A stretch of 22,096 nucleotides of DNA, taken from assembly GCA_964428385.1 (NCBI GenBank), contig CAYRYR010000045.1, positions 1 to 22,096 on the forward strand. Direction: 5' to 3'. The notes under the pieces are model-generated. The model did not search any database. It saw only the letters and a program-made list of their open reading frames with translations, and had not been told where the DNA came from. Source of the DNA: JAFGOM01 sp964428385. Lineage in GTDB: Archaea > Halobacteriota > Methanomicrobia > Methanomicrobiales > Methanospirillaceae. Below, piece after piece: positions 1-7,569 of the stretch (position 1 is its first letter; every line of letters starts with the position of its first letter). Position numbers and translations under genes: made by a program.

Positions 1-169
1 ATGTTTGTACTTTTTAACAATTTCGTAACACTTGTTGCTGCCGAGTGTCGGTTACTATACTATCTCTTCCTTTTTTTTGAGGTATCAATAAGGGACAGTA
101 TACCTTAATCTTTAACATTGACACTAGATATTCTATCAGAAGAGTAGTGTATTAAAAAAAAGGAAAAAA
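1..169. other. Non-coding left edge, downstream of mch
   Basis: No credible gene is visible. A 35-codon frame runs from base 1 to 108 but has no ribosome site or recognisable motif. Two small inverted repeats can be seen: CCGA/TCGG around 41-51 followed by a run of eight T at 71-78, which could be the terminator of a plus-strand gene to the left, and ACACTA (121-126) with TAGTGT (145-150), downstream of mch on the other strand. Confidence 0.5.
152..169 (-). terminator. T-rich terminator of mch
   Basis: Read on the minus strand, the mch stop codon is followed at once by two long T runs separated by CC. Oligo-T tracts directly after the stop are the usual archaeal termination signal. No strong hairpin precedes it. 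Confidence 0.6.
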
Positions 170-1117
170 TTACAGATAACCAAAGGATTTTAGGGTTACT
201 TCCGGGTTAACGTTTCCAACATGATACACCACACCCTCACTTATCTCGTTAATAGTAACCTCAGCTGGTGAGAAGAGAGAAGTGTCTATCTGATAAAAGT
301 CAAAGTTTGCTTCTTTGAATATGTCATAAAATGGTTTTCCATATCCCTTAGATTTATTACTTGGTATCTTCTCAAGATAATCTTTAATTTCAGGAGCATT
401 CATTGTCAGATGGATCTGCCCATGATAGATAGTAGCATCATTTGTGGTTCCCATTGCTTTCTTTGCATCATTTTTTATCGGTGGAACCGGCGCTGAACCA
501 ATGGCTGCAGTAATCTTTTTTGTATCAAATCCCAGTTCATTAAGTTTATAGATTGCAGTCTCGACACACCGTCCTGAAACCTGAATAGATCCAACGATAG
601 AAGCGGTTGGCGCGACAACAGCACAGACATTTGCCACATCCACATTACATTCTTTGGCAATGTATTCCATAACTTCTCCATTTGGAAGATGATCAGACTC
701 AAGTGCAATAATAGCCACATCGCTATCATCTTCATATTCGATTACTTCATAGGTATGCTTTGGTTTTAACGACAACGCACGTGCAGGACCCGATCCCATT
801 GCAAAGTAATTACCCACTTTGACCGTCCAGCCAGCCTTTTGTGAACCAAGACATGAAATTGCCGGAAAATCAGTACTAACCTCAATGAAAGGCATTGGCA
901 CATGCAGGATCTGACCCATGCGGAAATTAATTTCTCCAAGACCGCCCATGCAGATGTCAGTAAACGCCCTGCCTGCAGCATATCCTCCTGTCACAGATAT
1001 ACCACAGTCTACGATTCTCGCCCCATTGTCCAGTTCATGATACGCGACATTAAAATCTTCACTGAAATCAACCAGATTTTCAAAAGTCTCAATTGCTAGC
1101 TCATTAATACTGATCAC
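170..1117 (-). CDS. mch: Methenyltetrahydromethanopterin cyclohydrolase
   Basis: Cytoplasmic enzyme that interconverts 5,10-methenyl- and 5-formyl-tetrahydromethanopterin, a core step in methanogenesis from CO2. The protein aligns by eye with the Mch family over its whole length: N-terminal INELA and a VDCGI segment, CMGGLGEINF around residue 60, and GSGPARALS in the first half. The reading frame is open from an ATG at 1141, but I prefer the GTG at 1117: it gives 315 residues, close to the family length, begins with the family-like ISINELA, and has GGGGGT six bases upstream as a Shine-Dalgarno site. A TATA-like box at 1161-1170 would place the transcript start near 1141, so the upstream ATG would have no leader. 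It follows orc1/cdc6 on the same strand with a 65-base gap, and probably has its own promoter. Confidence 0.96.
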   Translation of the reverse strand: MISINELAIETFENLVDFSEDFNVAYHELDNGARIVDCGISVTGGYAAGRAFTDICMGGLGEINFRMGQILHVPMPFIEVSTDFPAISCLGSQKAGWTVKVGNYFAMGSGPARALSLKPKHTYEVIEYEDDSDVAIIALESDHLPNGEVMEYIAKECNVDVANVCAVVAPTASIVGSIQVSGRCVETAIYKLNELGFDTKKITAAIGSAPVPPIKNDAKKAMGTTNDATIYHGQIHLTMNAPEIKDYLEKIPSNKSKGYGKPFYDIFKEANFDFYQIDTSLFSPAEVTINEISEGVVYHVGNVNPEVTLKSFGYL

Positions 1118-1160
1118 AAGATAACCCCCATTTGATACCATATGTGTGTAATCAGATCTA

Positions 1161-1170
1161 AATAATATTT
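1161..1170 (-). promoter_or_regulatory. Candidate TATA box of mch
   Basis: Minus-strand AAATATTATT lies about 49 bases before the GTG start of mch. Transcription starting about 25 bases downstream would leave a leader of roughly 24 bases that contains the GGGGGT ribosome site. Inferred from spacing only. Confidence 0.45.
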
Positions 1171-1182
1171 GGTTATGTGATT

Positions 1183-2310
1183 CTACTTAATGTACCCAAG
1201 AACTTTTTCAGGTTCATATCTTAGATTAATAAGCCTGGTTCTTCCTCTTCCTTCTTTAAAAGCAAGATTTAAGAGACGAATTGCATCCAGTTTTTTTATA
1301 ATTTCATAAAACCGTGTATAACCAATTCGGGTATGTTCATTCACAGCCTGATATAATATTCCCATAGTCAGTTGTTCTTCTCCTTCTGACATCAATGCCA
1401 CCATTTTTAAGATATCTGCTTCCTCTTTTTTCAGGGCTTTAAGGCAGTACTGCAGATGCAGATACTTGGATACCTGATAAGCTTCACTAACATTCTCACC
1501 TGATATAAAGCGTTGCGCATCCCGTTCAGCATTCAGCGTTGCCCGTTTAAGAAGATCTATGCCTACTCTGAGATCACCACTTGCCAGGGTGTGACCGATT
1601 ACAATTTCCAGTAATGCGTCAGAGAGTACACCAGGATAGAGACCCTGCATAACACGTTCTGTCAGGATATTTCTGACTTCTTCTTCCTGGTACGGAGGAA
1701 AATAGATATCAGTTGGGCAAAAGACTGATGAAACACGTGCATCAATAGCAGTTTTAAGATCCACATCCATATCACTAATTATTGTAATAACACCTATTCG
1801 CGTACCCGGATATGTTTCATGAGACCGAAGGAGAATATAGAGCAGTTTGTTTAGTTCATTCTCATATACAAGATAATTTGCATCATCAAGAGCTACGATA
1901 ACAACTTTTTCTTCTTCTGATATTAGCTGTGCCACTGATTCAAAAACCCGTTTGAAAGAATTTCCGGCAGCTGAAGGATTGTGCCCGGTAATTTTTTTGT
2001 AAATCTGTGAGAGAACTGAAAATTTTGTATTATCAATTTGACAGTTGATATATACAGGGATTAATTTAGAGGTTGTATCTTCAATATCAGAAAAAATTTT
2101 ACGTACTGTCGTTGTCTTTCCTGTACCTGGCAACCCTTTTAAGATGGTATTGAGAGGGCGACCACCTTTCATTCCGGGTCTTAACTGAAAGACCAGTTCG
2201 CGTATCTGGGTTTCACGGTGATTAAACTGGTCGGGAATATAGTCGATCTCAAAAACATCAGGATCACGAAAGAGTGTCTCATCCCACATAAGCATCTTTT
2301 TTATCGACAT
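1183..2310 (-). CDS. cdc6: Orc1/Cdc6-type replication initiator (AAA+ ATPase)
   Basis: Archaeal Orc1/Cdc6 proteins bind origin DNA and load the MCM helicase. The 375-residue protein shows Walker A GLPGTGKTT at 59-67, a Walker B region VIVALDDANYL around 137-147, an arginine-finger-type segment AIDARVSSVF, the sensor-2 region SGDLRVGIDLLKRA, and a C-terminal part fitting the winged-helix DNA-binding domain. The start is an ATG with GGGGGTGA five bases upstream. Two motif variants stand out: Walker B reads DD instead of the usual DE, and the sensor-1 strand ends ISDMD without the common Asn. These may be normal for one archaeal Orc1 subfamily. A nearby origin is possible because many archaea keep cdc6 next to one, but no classical origin recognition box is visible in the 232 bases upstream. 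Confidence 0.93.
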   Translation of the reverse strand: MSIKKMLMWDETLFRDPDVFEIDYIPDQFNHRETQIRELVFQLRPGMKGGRPLNTILKGLPGTGKTTTVRKIFSDIEDTTSKLIPVYINCQIDNTKFSVLSQIYKKITGHNPSAAGNSFKRVFESVAQLISEEEKVVIVALDDANYLVYENELNKLLYILLRSHETYPGTRIGVITIISDMDVDLKTAIDARVSSVFCPTDIYFPPYQEEEVRNILTERVMQGLYPGVLSDALLEIVIGHTLASGDLRVGIDLLKRATLNAERDAQRFISGENVSEAYQVSKYLHLQYCLKALKKEEADILKMVALMSEGEEQLTMGILYQAVNEHTRIGYTRFYEIIKKLDAIRLLNLAFKEGRGRTRLINLRYEPEKVLGYIK

Positions 2311-2542
2311 ACTTCACCCCCTTCTCTGAGTGATAATCCATTCGACTCCTGACCACTTATCTGTTACAGCATAATGCAGGTATACAAGCTAGTCATAACG
2401 TTCTGATTACAATATAAAATGTTTGATTTCTGAATGATTCTGAAAAGATTAGGTAAAATAGGATACAATCAGGGCTTAAATAAGTATAGGTTCTTAAATA
2501 AAACGAAAAATCAGTTAAAAATTATAATCTGTATCTGAAAAA
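2311..2542. other. AT-rich intergenic region upstream of orc1/cdc6 with short direct repeats
   Basis: Between the phosphoglycerate mutase stop and the cdc6 start. Read on the minus strand, it opens with T-rich stretches likely to terminate the upstream gene. It contains two pairs of direct repeats: CTTAAATAA at 2475-2483 and 2493-2501, and TTCTGAA at 2428-2434 and 2438-2444. A minus-strand TATA-like ATTTTATATT at 2411-2420 could start cdc6 transcription with a leader of about 80 bases. No G-rich origin recognition box was found. Confidence 0.5.
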
Positions 2543-3694
2543 TCAGGAAAAGAGAAGCGGGAGAAATTCTGTTCCTTTTATAATGCCATACATGCCATTT
2601 TTAGCTTCTGCTTCAGAGAAGTGAGATGTAGAATCTGTCTCTTTTCCCAGAATGGCAAATGGAACTGGATCACTGGTATGTGTTTTAATTCGTACTGGTG
2701 TTGGATGATCCGGAAGAACCCCGATTATTCCATTAAAATCTTCCATTATTGTACCAATCATTGTATCAACCCGTTCAATTGCGAGTATCTTCTCATCGAG
2801 GGATCCCATATGCCCTGCTTCATCTGGTGCTTCTACATGAAGATATACAAAATCAAGGCGCTTTAATGCCTCAATTGCATACCTTGCCTTTGCATTATAA
2901 TCAGTATCAAGATATCCTGTAGCTCCGGGAACCTGAATTATCTCCATACCTGCACAGGTTGCAATACCGTTAAGAAGGTCAACTGCTGATATCATACCTC
3001 CCCGATATCCATACTTATCCTTAAAAAGAGGGAGGCTGGGTCGTTTTCCTCCACTCCAGGGCCATATCTGTGTAACAGGAGATTTATTGTTCGCCTCCCG
3101 GTTCTGATTTATCGGATGATGGGAAAATATCTCCTGACTTGTTCTCATTAAGGTATTGAGTATTGGACTGTCAGGTCCCCCTGGGAGATATGGTCCAATA
3201 GACTGCCCGATAATATCATGGGGTGGTGTTGTATGAGATCCTTTCCCTTCTGGAAGTACAAGCACATTCCGATAACTAACTCCCGGGTAGCAGATTCCTG
3301 ATGAAATATAGAGGTTCAGATGGTCAAGAAGTATTTTCCCCTCAAGACTGGAGATATGCCCTGCAGAAAAATCCTGCATGATATTATCCTGAACTGTAAC
3401 CAGATTGCACCGATAGGCAATATCGTCAGGGGTGAGGTTAATACCCATACTCATCGCTTCAAGAGCACCCCTGCCGGTATAATAAAGTGCGGGATCATAT
3501 CCCAGGACTGAAAGATTTGCAATGTCACTTCCTGGCAAACATCCGGGAGGAATTGTCTGTACCATTCCACATGCTCCATCTGATGCGATACGATCCATAT
3601 ATGGTGTATCAGCTACAGCAAGTGGAGTTTTTCCATTCAGCTCAGGAAGTGGTTCATCAGCCATCCCGTCCCCAAGAACAACCAGATATGTCAT
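2543..3694 (-). CDS. apgM: Cofactor-independent phosphoglycerate mutase, archaeal type
   Basis: Interconverts 3- and 2-phosphoglycerate in gluconeogenesis and glycolysis, next to enolase in the pathway. It belongs to the alkaline-phosphatase superfamily: metal-binding LGDGMAD at residues 7-13, the nucleophile region PGSDIANLSVLGY with Ser56, the late metal motif EAPDEAGH, and VLPDHPTPV followed by HTSDPVPF. The last two resemble the subgroup once proposed to be an alternative homoserine kinase, so that activity is a possible alternative. At 383 residues it is somewhat shorter than the 390-430 typical of the family. The ATG is preceded by a weak purine-rich GAGAGAT. It starts 24 bases after the epimerase stop and is probably co-transcribed with it. 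Confidence 0.9.
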   Translation of the reverse strand: MTYLVVLGDGMADEPLPELNGKTPLAVADTPYMDRIASDGACGMVQTIPPGCLPGSDIANLSVLGYDPALYYTGRGALEAMSMGINLTPDDIAYRCNLVTVQDNIMQDFSAGHISSLEGKILLDHLNLYISSGICYPGVSYRNVLVLPEGKGSHTTPPHDIIGQSIGPYLPGGPDSPILNTLMRTSQEIFSHHPINQNREANNKSPVTQIWPWSGGKRPSLPLFKDKYGYRGGMISAVDLLNGIATCAGMEIIQVPGATGYLDTDYNAKARYAIEALKRLDFVYLHVEAPDEAGHMGSLDEKILAIERVDTMIGTIMEDFNGIIGVLPDHPTPVRIKTHTSDPVPFAILGKETDSTSHFSEAEAKNGMYGIIKGTEFLPLLFS

Positions 3695-3718
3695 GATATT
3701 ATCTCTCTTAACAATTGA

Positions 3719-4654
3719 TTAGGCATCAGTAAGAAGTGATTGTACTGCAACTCTGATGCTCTCTTCAGAACTAATATCAGGAGTCCATCCAAGTGACTTC
3801 ATCGTCTCAATACTGAGTTGCATCTTTGGAACATCCCCTATCCATCCTCTTGTCCCGCCGGTATACTTATATGTAACCTCAGATAGTCCCATCTCTTCAA
3901 CAATAATATTTGCAATGGTAGTCACATCAATCCAGTCTTCTGATCCGATATTTAAATAATTAACTTTCTTATTAGCATGATGTATACCAAACATCATTGC
4001 ACAAACACATGCAGTAACATCAAGATATGATTTGGTCTGTCTACCATCACCGAGAATCTCAAGTTCTTTTGGATTAAATGATAGTTTTTTGATGAAATCA
4101 GTAATGACTCCATGACCACTTCGGGGACCCACAATATTTGCAAACCGATAAATCCAGCTCTGCATTCCAAAACTATGGCAGTATGCAGAAATGAGTGCTT
4201 CACATGCAAGTTTTGCGGCTCCATACACAGAAACCGGTTCCATTGGTGTGTAGGACTCTGGTGTTGGAATTATAGTGGCCTCTCCGTACACTGTTGATGT
4301 TGAGGTGAAAATTATCTCTCTGACCTGGTTTGTCCGCATCGCTTCAAGGACCCGGTGTGTAGCAACTATGGTATTATTCAACTGATTATCAGGGTGTAGA
4401 GCGCTCTCACGCACATCCGGATCAGCTGCCAGATGATACACCCGGTCAGCTCCCAAAAATTCCTTTTGCCAGGTGTCTGAAAGCAGATTTGCCTGTACAA
4501 ATGAGATGTTTCCAGCTTGTATATGCCTGTCAATAGCAACAGGAGATGTTGTTTGTAGTGAATCAATCACCACAACTTCATCTCCTTTCTGTACCAGGTG
4601 ATCTACCAGATGGGAACCGATAAATCCGGCCCCCCCGGTAACGATTGCACGCAT
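3719..4654 (-). CDS. NAD-dependent nucleotide-sugar epimerase (UDP-glucose 4-epimerase-like)
   Basis: Extended short-chain dehydrogenase/reductase that epimerises or dehydrates a nucleotide sugar, probably for surface glycans. Numbered from the preferred start: NAD-binding GGAGFIG at 7-13 with Asp31 at the end of strand 2, the serine/threonine strand STSTVYG at 118-124, and catalytic Tyr144-x3-Lys148 (YGAAK). RFANIVGPRSGHG and the ILGDGRQTKSYLDV segment fit sugar-nucleotide epimerases of about 310 residues. The exact substrate cannot be read from sequence. The frame also opens at an ATG at 4675; I prefer 4654 because MRAIVTGGAGFIG matches the usual family N-terminus. Neither start has a good Shine-Dalgarno site. 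It is divergent from the marker-12 gene, with 38 bases between start codons. Confidence 0.88.
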   Translation of the reverse strand: MRAIVTGGAGFIGSHLVDHLVQKGDEVVVIDSLQTTSPVAIDRHIQAGNISFVQANLLSDTWQKEFLGADRVYHLAADPDVRESALHPDNQLNNTIVATHRVLEAMRTNQVREIIFTSTSTVYGEATIIPTPESYTPMEPVSVYGAAKLACEALISAYCHSFGMQSWIYRFANIVGPRSGHGVITDFIKKLSFNPKELEILGDGRQTKSYLDVTACVCAMMFGIHHANKKVNYLNIGSEDWIDVTTIANIIVEEMGLSEVTYKYTGGTRGWIGDVPKMQLSIETMKSLGWTPDISSEESIRVAVQSLLTDA

Positions 4655-4658
4655 CTTT

Positions 4659-4669
4659 ACTAATATGAT
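4659..4669 (+). promoter_or_regulatory. Candidate TATA box of the marker-12 gene
   Basis: Plus-strand CTAATATGATA lies about 28 bases before the ATG at 4693, the spacing expected for a leaderless archaeal transcript. It overlaps the start region of the divergent epimerase gene, so the two genes share a very small control region. Confidence 0.35.
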
Positions 4670-4692
4670 AGTCATACCTAATGGTAACTGCT

Positions 4693-5565
4693 ATGTACAT
4701 CGGCATAGATCACGGAACAACTGCCATCAGATTCGCAACTGCACAACGTGAGTTCAAGGTGCCTCGTCAACAGGCAACAGAGTTTGTTCTTGACGATCTA
4801 AAACAACTCTGCCCGCTTCATAAGATATCCGGGATAGCTCTTACTTACTCTATGGGAGATAATTTCTCTGTCATTCAACCGATACAACATCTGACGAACC
4901 GGGGCATTGTGAGTAGAGAAGGTGCAGGAGAACATACTGGTGGTGGGACCCATGTATTTGATGAGATATTTAAGAGTGGCATTCGGACACTTGCTATTCC
5001 GGGTCTTCACCGGGGTTCTCCAACCGATCCCAGGTTTAAGGTATATTCGCATCAGGCAAGTCCGGAAAAGATTGGAATTGCCTATGAAGTCGTCTCCCAT
5101 ATTGGTAAAAATGCTGTTGTCTGTGATGTAAGTTCAAATACTGTCACTATACTCGTCAGGGATGGTATCATTATCGGTGCGCTTGATGCCTGTATCTTTG
5201 CACCCGGCAGAGTTCATGGGGCACTTGATCTTGATGCAATACGCAGAATTGATGAAGGTAAGCAGACTGCAAATGAAGCCTTCCTTCACGCCGGAGTCAG
5301 AGATACTGTCCCCTCTCATATAATGATTCCCACAATAGCGCTTTTTGCCGCTATGGAGTGTGCAGCACTGCAGATTCTCGCTCCACATGCACCTGTTGCG
5401 TTATGCGGTTCACTTGCAGAGGAAATTTCCGGGGACGTTATAGAGTTACTACAAGCGGATGTACATATTTATGATGAATGGACAGCTGCTCGGGGTCTGG
5501 CAAAGATTGCAGAAGCAGTCTATTCAGGTGAGAGAAACATTTTGGGATTATCAGCTACCCTGTAA
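4693..5565 (+). CDS. Methanogenesis marker protein 12 (ASKHA-fold)
   Basis: Belongs to the family defined as methanogenesis marker 12, a single-copy protein restricted to methane-metabolising archaea; its biochemical role is not established. The sequence has the layout of the actin/hexokinase/Hsp70 superfamily: phosphate-1 motif GIDHGTTAIRF at 4-14, a second acidic phosphate loop VVCDVSSNTVTILVRDG in the middle, and an adenosine-type CGSLAEE near the C-terminus. It carries the family hallmarks LTYSMGDN and an EGAGEHTGGGTHVFDE segment. An ATG at 4681 is also in frame; 4693 is preferred because homologues begin directly at the phosphate loop and the TATA-like box fits that start. The por promoter begins just after its stop codon. 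Confidence 0.9.
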   Translation: MYIGIDHGTTAIRFATAQREFKVPRQQATEFVLDDLKQLCPLHKISGIALTYSMGDNFSVIQPIQHLTNRGIVSREGAGEHTGGGTHVFDEIFKSGIRTLAIPGLHRGSPTDPRFKVYSHQASPEKIGIAYEVVSHIGKNAVVCDVSSNTVTILVRDGIIIGALDACIFAPGRVHGALDLDAIRRIDEGKQTANEAFLHAGVRDTVPSHIMIPTIALFAAMECAALQILAPHAPVALCGSLAEEISGDVIELLQADVHIYDEWTAARGLAKIAEAVYSGERNILGLSATL

Positions 5566-5574
5566 TTTTATATG
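5566..5574 (+). promoter_or_regulatory. Candidate promoter of the por operon
   Basis: TTTTATATG begins directly after the marker-12 stop codon. Its centre is about 25 bases before the GTG at 5595, suggesting a leaderless porG message. An 8-base palindrome GATTAATC (5574-5581) lies between box and start, and TTATAT (5568-5573) is mirrored by ATATAA (5589-5594), which could be a regulator site. Inference from spacing and symmetry. Confidence 0.5.
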
Positions 5575-5594
5575 ATTAATCGTGTTAAATATAA

Positions 5595-6149
5595 GTGGGA
5601 ATATCCTTGAGAGAATTGAGAATTCATGGAAGAGGAGGTCAGGGTTCAGTCACTGCCGCAGAATTGATAGCTGTTGCTGCATTCGAGAGTGGTGTCTTCT
5701 CCCAGGCATTCCCTGCCTTTGGGGTAGAGCGAAGAGGCGCACCGGTTCAGGCCTTTGTTCGGTTCAGTGACAAAAAGATACGACTCAGAAGTCAGGTCTA
5801 TTATCCTGATTATGTCATTGTTCAGGACAGGACTCTCATAAAAGATGTAAATGTCTTTGCCGGTCTCAAAGAGGGAGGTATTGCTATCATAAATTCTGAG
5901 AAAGAGACTGGAATTACCATTCCGGATGGGGTACAACTCATTGTTCTAGATGCTACAAAGATTGCACTTAACACTCTTGGTGTTCCGATTACAAATACAA
6001 CACTAATGGGTGCATTTGCCGCAGCAAGTGGTGAAATTGAGCTGGATGCATTAAAAAAAGCAGTAAATGGGCGGTTTTCCGGTTCACTTGCAGAAAAGAA
6101 TATCCTTGCAGCAGAGACTGCATATAATCTTATCAAGGGAGGATTCTGA
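5595..6149 (+). CDS. porG: Pyruvate:ferredoxin oxidoreductase, gamma subunit
   Basis: Gamma chain of the cytoplasmic Por complex, which in methanogens mainly makes pyruvate from acetyl-CoA, CO2 and reduced ferredoxin. The 184-residue protein has the family opening RIHGRGGQGSVTAAELIA at about 9-26, then AFPAFGVERRGAPVQAFVRFS. The usual length is 175-190. The start is taken as GTG at 5595; a TTG at 5607 is the other option. No Shine-Dalgarno site is seen, but the TATA-like box at 5566-5574 is correctly placed for a leaderless start. It is first in a tight porG-D-A-B operon; its stop overlaps the porD start as TGATG. Confidence 0.94.
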   Translation: MGISLRELRIHGRGGQGSVTAAELIAVAAFESGVFSQAFPAFGVERRGAPVQAFVRFSDKKIRLRSQVYYPDYVIVQDRTLIKDVNVFAGLKEGGIAIINSEKETGITIPDGVQLIVLDATKIALNTLGVPITNTTLMGAFAAASGEIELDALKKAVNGRFSGSLAEKNILAAETAYNLIKGGF

Positions 6150-6406
6150 TGTCACTCAATATCGGGTGTGCAGCCCGCCCGGGAAGATCACAGGATAATA
6201 AAACAGGATCCTGGCGGGTTTTTAAACCTGAATTTCATTACGATCTCTGTACAAACTGTGGAACGTGTCAGTTATTATGTCCTGAAGGATGTATACACAA
6301 AATTGATGACAATTATATCCCTGATTATTCATTTTGTAAAGGGTGTGGGATGTGCGCAGAACAATGCCCTGCTGAAGCGATTGTTATGATCCAGGAGGAG
6401 AAGTAA
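6149..6406 (+). CDS. porD: Pyruvate:ferredoxin oxidoreductase, delta subunit (2[4Fe-4S] ferredoxin)
   Basis: Small electron-transfer subunit of Por. The 85 residues contain two complete [4Fe-4S] motifs: Cys34-x2-Cys37-x2-Cys40-x3-Cys44-Pro with an extra Cys48, and Cys63-x2-Cys66-x2-Cys69-x3-Cys73-Pro. The N-terminal 30 residues (GSWRVFKPEF) are typical of PorD rather than free ferredoxins. Translation is coupled to porG: the ATG overlaps the porG stop, and GGGAGG sits within the end of porG just upstream. porA starts two bases after its stop. Confidence 0.95.
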   Translation: MSLNIGCAARPGRSQDNKTGSWRVFKPEFHYDLCTNCGTCQLLCPEGCIHKIDDNYIPDYSFCKGCGMCAEQCPAEAIVMIQEEK

Positions 6407-6408
6407 TC

Positions 6409-7569
6409 ATGTTACGGATTATGGAAGGATCCCATGCAGTTGCTGAGGCAGTAAAACTCTGCAGACCAGATGTGATATCAGCCTATCCAATAACTCCACA
6501 GACTCATATTGTTGAACGACTTGCGGAAATGGTGGCTGATGGCGATCTTGAGAGTGAATATATTTGTGTAGAAAGTGAGTTCTCTGCATTATCTGCTTGT
6601 CTTGGAGCATCAGCAGCAGGATCACGTGTATACTCAGCTACATCATCACAGGGACTGTTGCTTATGGCAGAAGTCTGTTTCAATGTAGCGGGTATGCGCC
6701 AGCCTGTTGTGATGTCGATTGCAAATCGGGCAGTTGGTGCCCCGCTTTCGATATGGAACGATCAACAGGATTCAATTGCGCTTCGTGATGCAGGATGGTT
6801 TCAGTTATATGCAGAAGATGCACAGGAAATATCAGATTTTCACTTTCTGGCCTTTAAGGTTGCTGAAGACAACAACATACTTCTCCCCGGATTCATCTGT
6901 TTTGATGGGTTTATTCTCTCTCATACCTATGAACCGGTTGATATACCTGATCAGGAGAGTGTTTTAGCCTATCTGCCACCCTATAAGCCGGTTAATATTC
7001 TAGATGCAAATGATCCAATGAGTCTTGGTATGTATGCAACCCCTGATTATTACCTGGAATTCAGATATGAACATGACCAGGCGATGAAGCGGGCAGCTGA
7101 TGCTCTATGCAAAGCAGGGTCAGAATTTGAAGAACACTTTGGCAGAAATTATGGCTCTCTCATCGAAGAGTACCGTATGGATGACGCTGATTTTGCATAT
7201 GTTGCCATGGGATCTGTTTGTGGAACCGTAAAAGATGCAATTGATGAGATGCGTGACGACGGCAAAAAAGTTGGACTCGTCAGGATTCTATCATATCGTC
7301 CTTTCCCCGAGGCTGATATGCATCGGGCACTTTCTGGTATTCCTGTAGTTGCCGTTCTTGAGAAGAACGTCTCCATTGGAAGCAGAATGAAAGGAGCAGT
7401 AGGTCCTGAGGTAAAAGATGCTATTGCAGATTCTGGAGTAGCAGTCTATAGTTATGTCGTTGGCCTCGGAGGCAGGGATATCAGAAAAATACATATTCGC
7501 GGGATCTATGAGGAAGCGATGAAAGGGAATGGAAATATCTTTTATGGTCTTCGTGAGGAGTTGTTGTAA
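6409..7569 (+). CDS. porA: Pyruvate:ferredoxin oxidoreductase, alpha subunit
   Basis: Alpha chain of Por, holding the pyrimidine-side and substrate-binding domains. The 386-residue protein shows the signature YPITPQT at 26-32 with the conserved Thr, VESEFSA near residue 54, and the later GSVCGTVKDAID and VAVLEKNVSIG segments of the C-terminal transketolase-like domain. Length matches the usual 380-400. The ATG lies two bases after the porD stop with AGGAGGAG upstream. It is contiguous with porB, with no gap. The complete gamma-delta-alpha-beta order is the ancestral archaeal arrangement and argues for pyruvate over a 2-oxoglutarate or branched-chain substrate. Confidence 0.95.
   Translation: MLRIMEGSHAVAEAVKLCRPDVISAYPITPQTHIVERLAEMVADGDLESEYICVESEFSALSACLGASAAGSRVYSATSSQGLLLMAEVCFNVAGMRQPVVMSIANRAVGAPLSIWNDQQDSIALRDAGWFQLYAEDAQEISDFHFLAFKVAEDNNILLPGFICFDGFILSHTYEPVDIPDQESVLAYLPPYKPVNILDANDPMSLGMYATPDYYLEFRYEHDQAMKRAADALCKAGSEFEEHFGRNYGSLIEEYRMDDADFAYVAMGSVCGTVKDAIDEMRDDGKKVGLVRILSYRPFPEADMHRALSGIPVVAVLEKNVSIGSRMKGAVGPEVKDAIADSGVAVYSYVVGLGGRDIRKIHIRGIYEEAMKGNGNIFYGLREELL

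Noticed and set aside
1..108. 35-codon frame starting at base 1
   Set aside because: Short, hydrophobic from T-rich sequence, no ribosome site visible, cut by the window edge; not enough to call a gene.
2311..2542. Replication origin next to orc1/cdc6
   Set aside because: No G-rich origin recognition box pair was found; only short AT-rich direct repeats, so an origin is not annotated.
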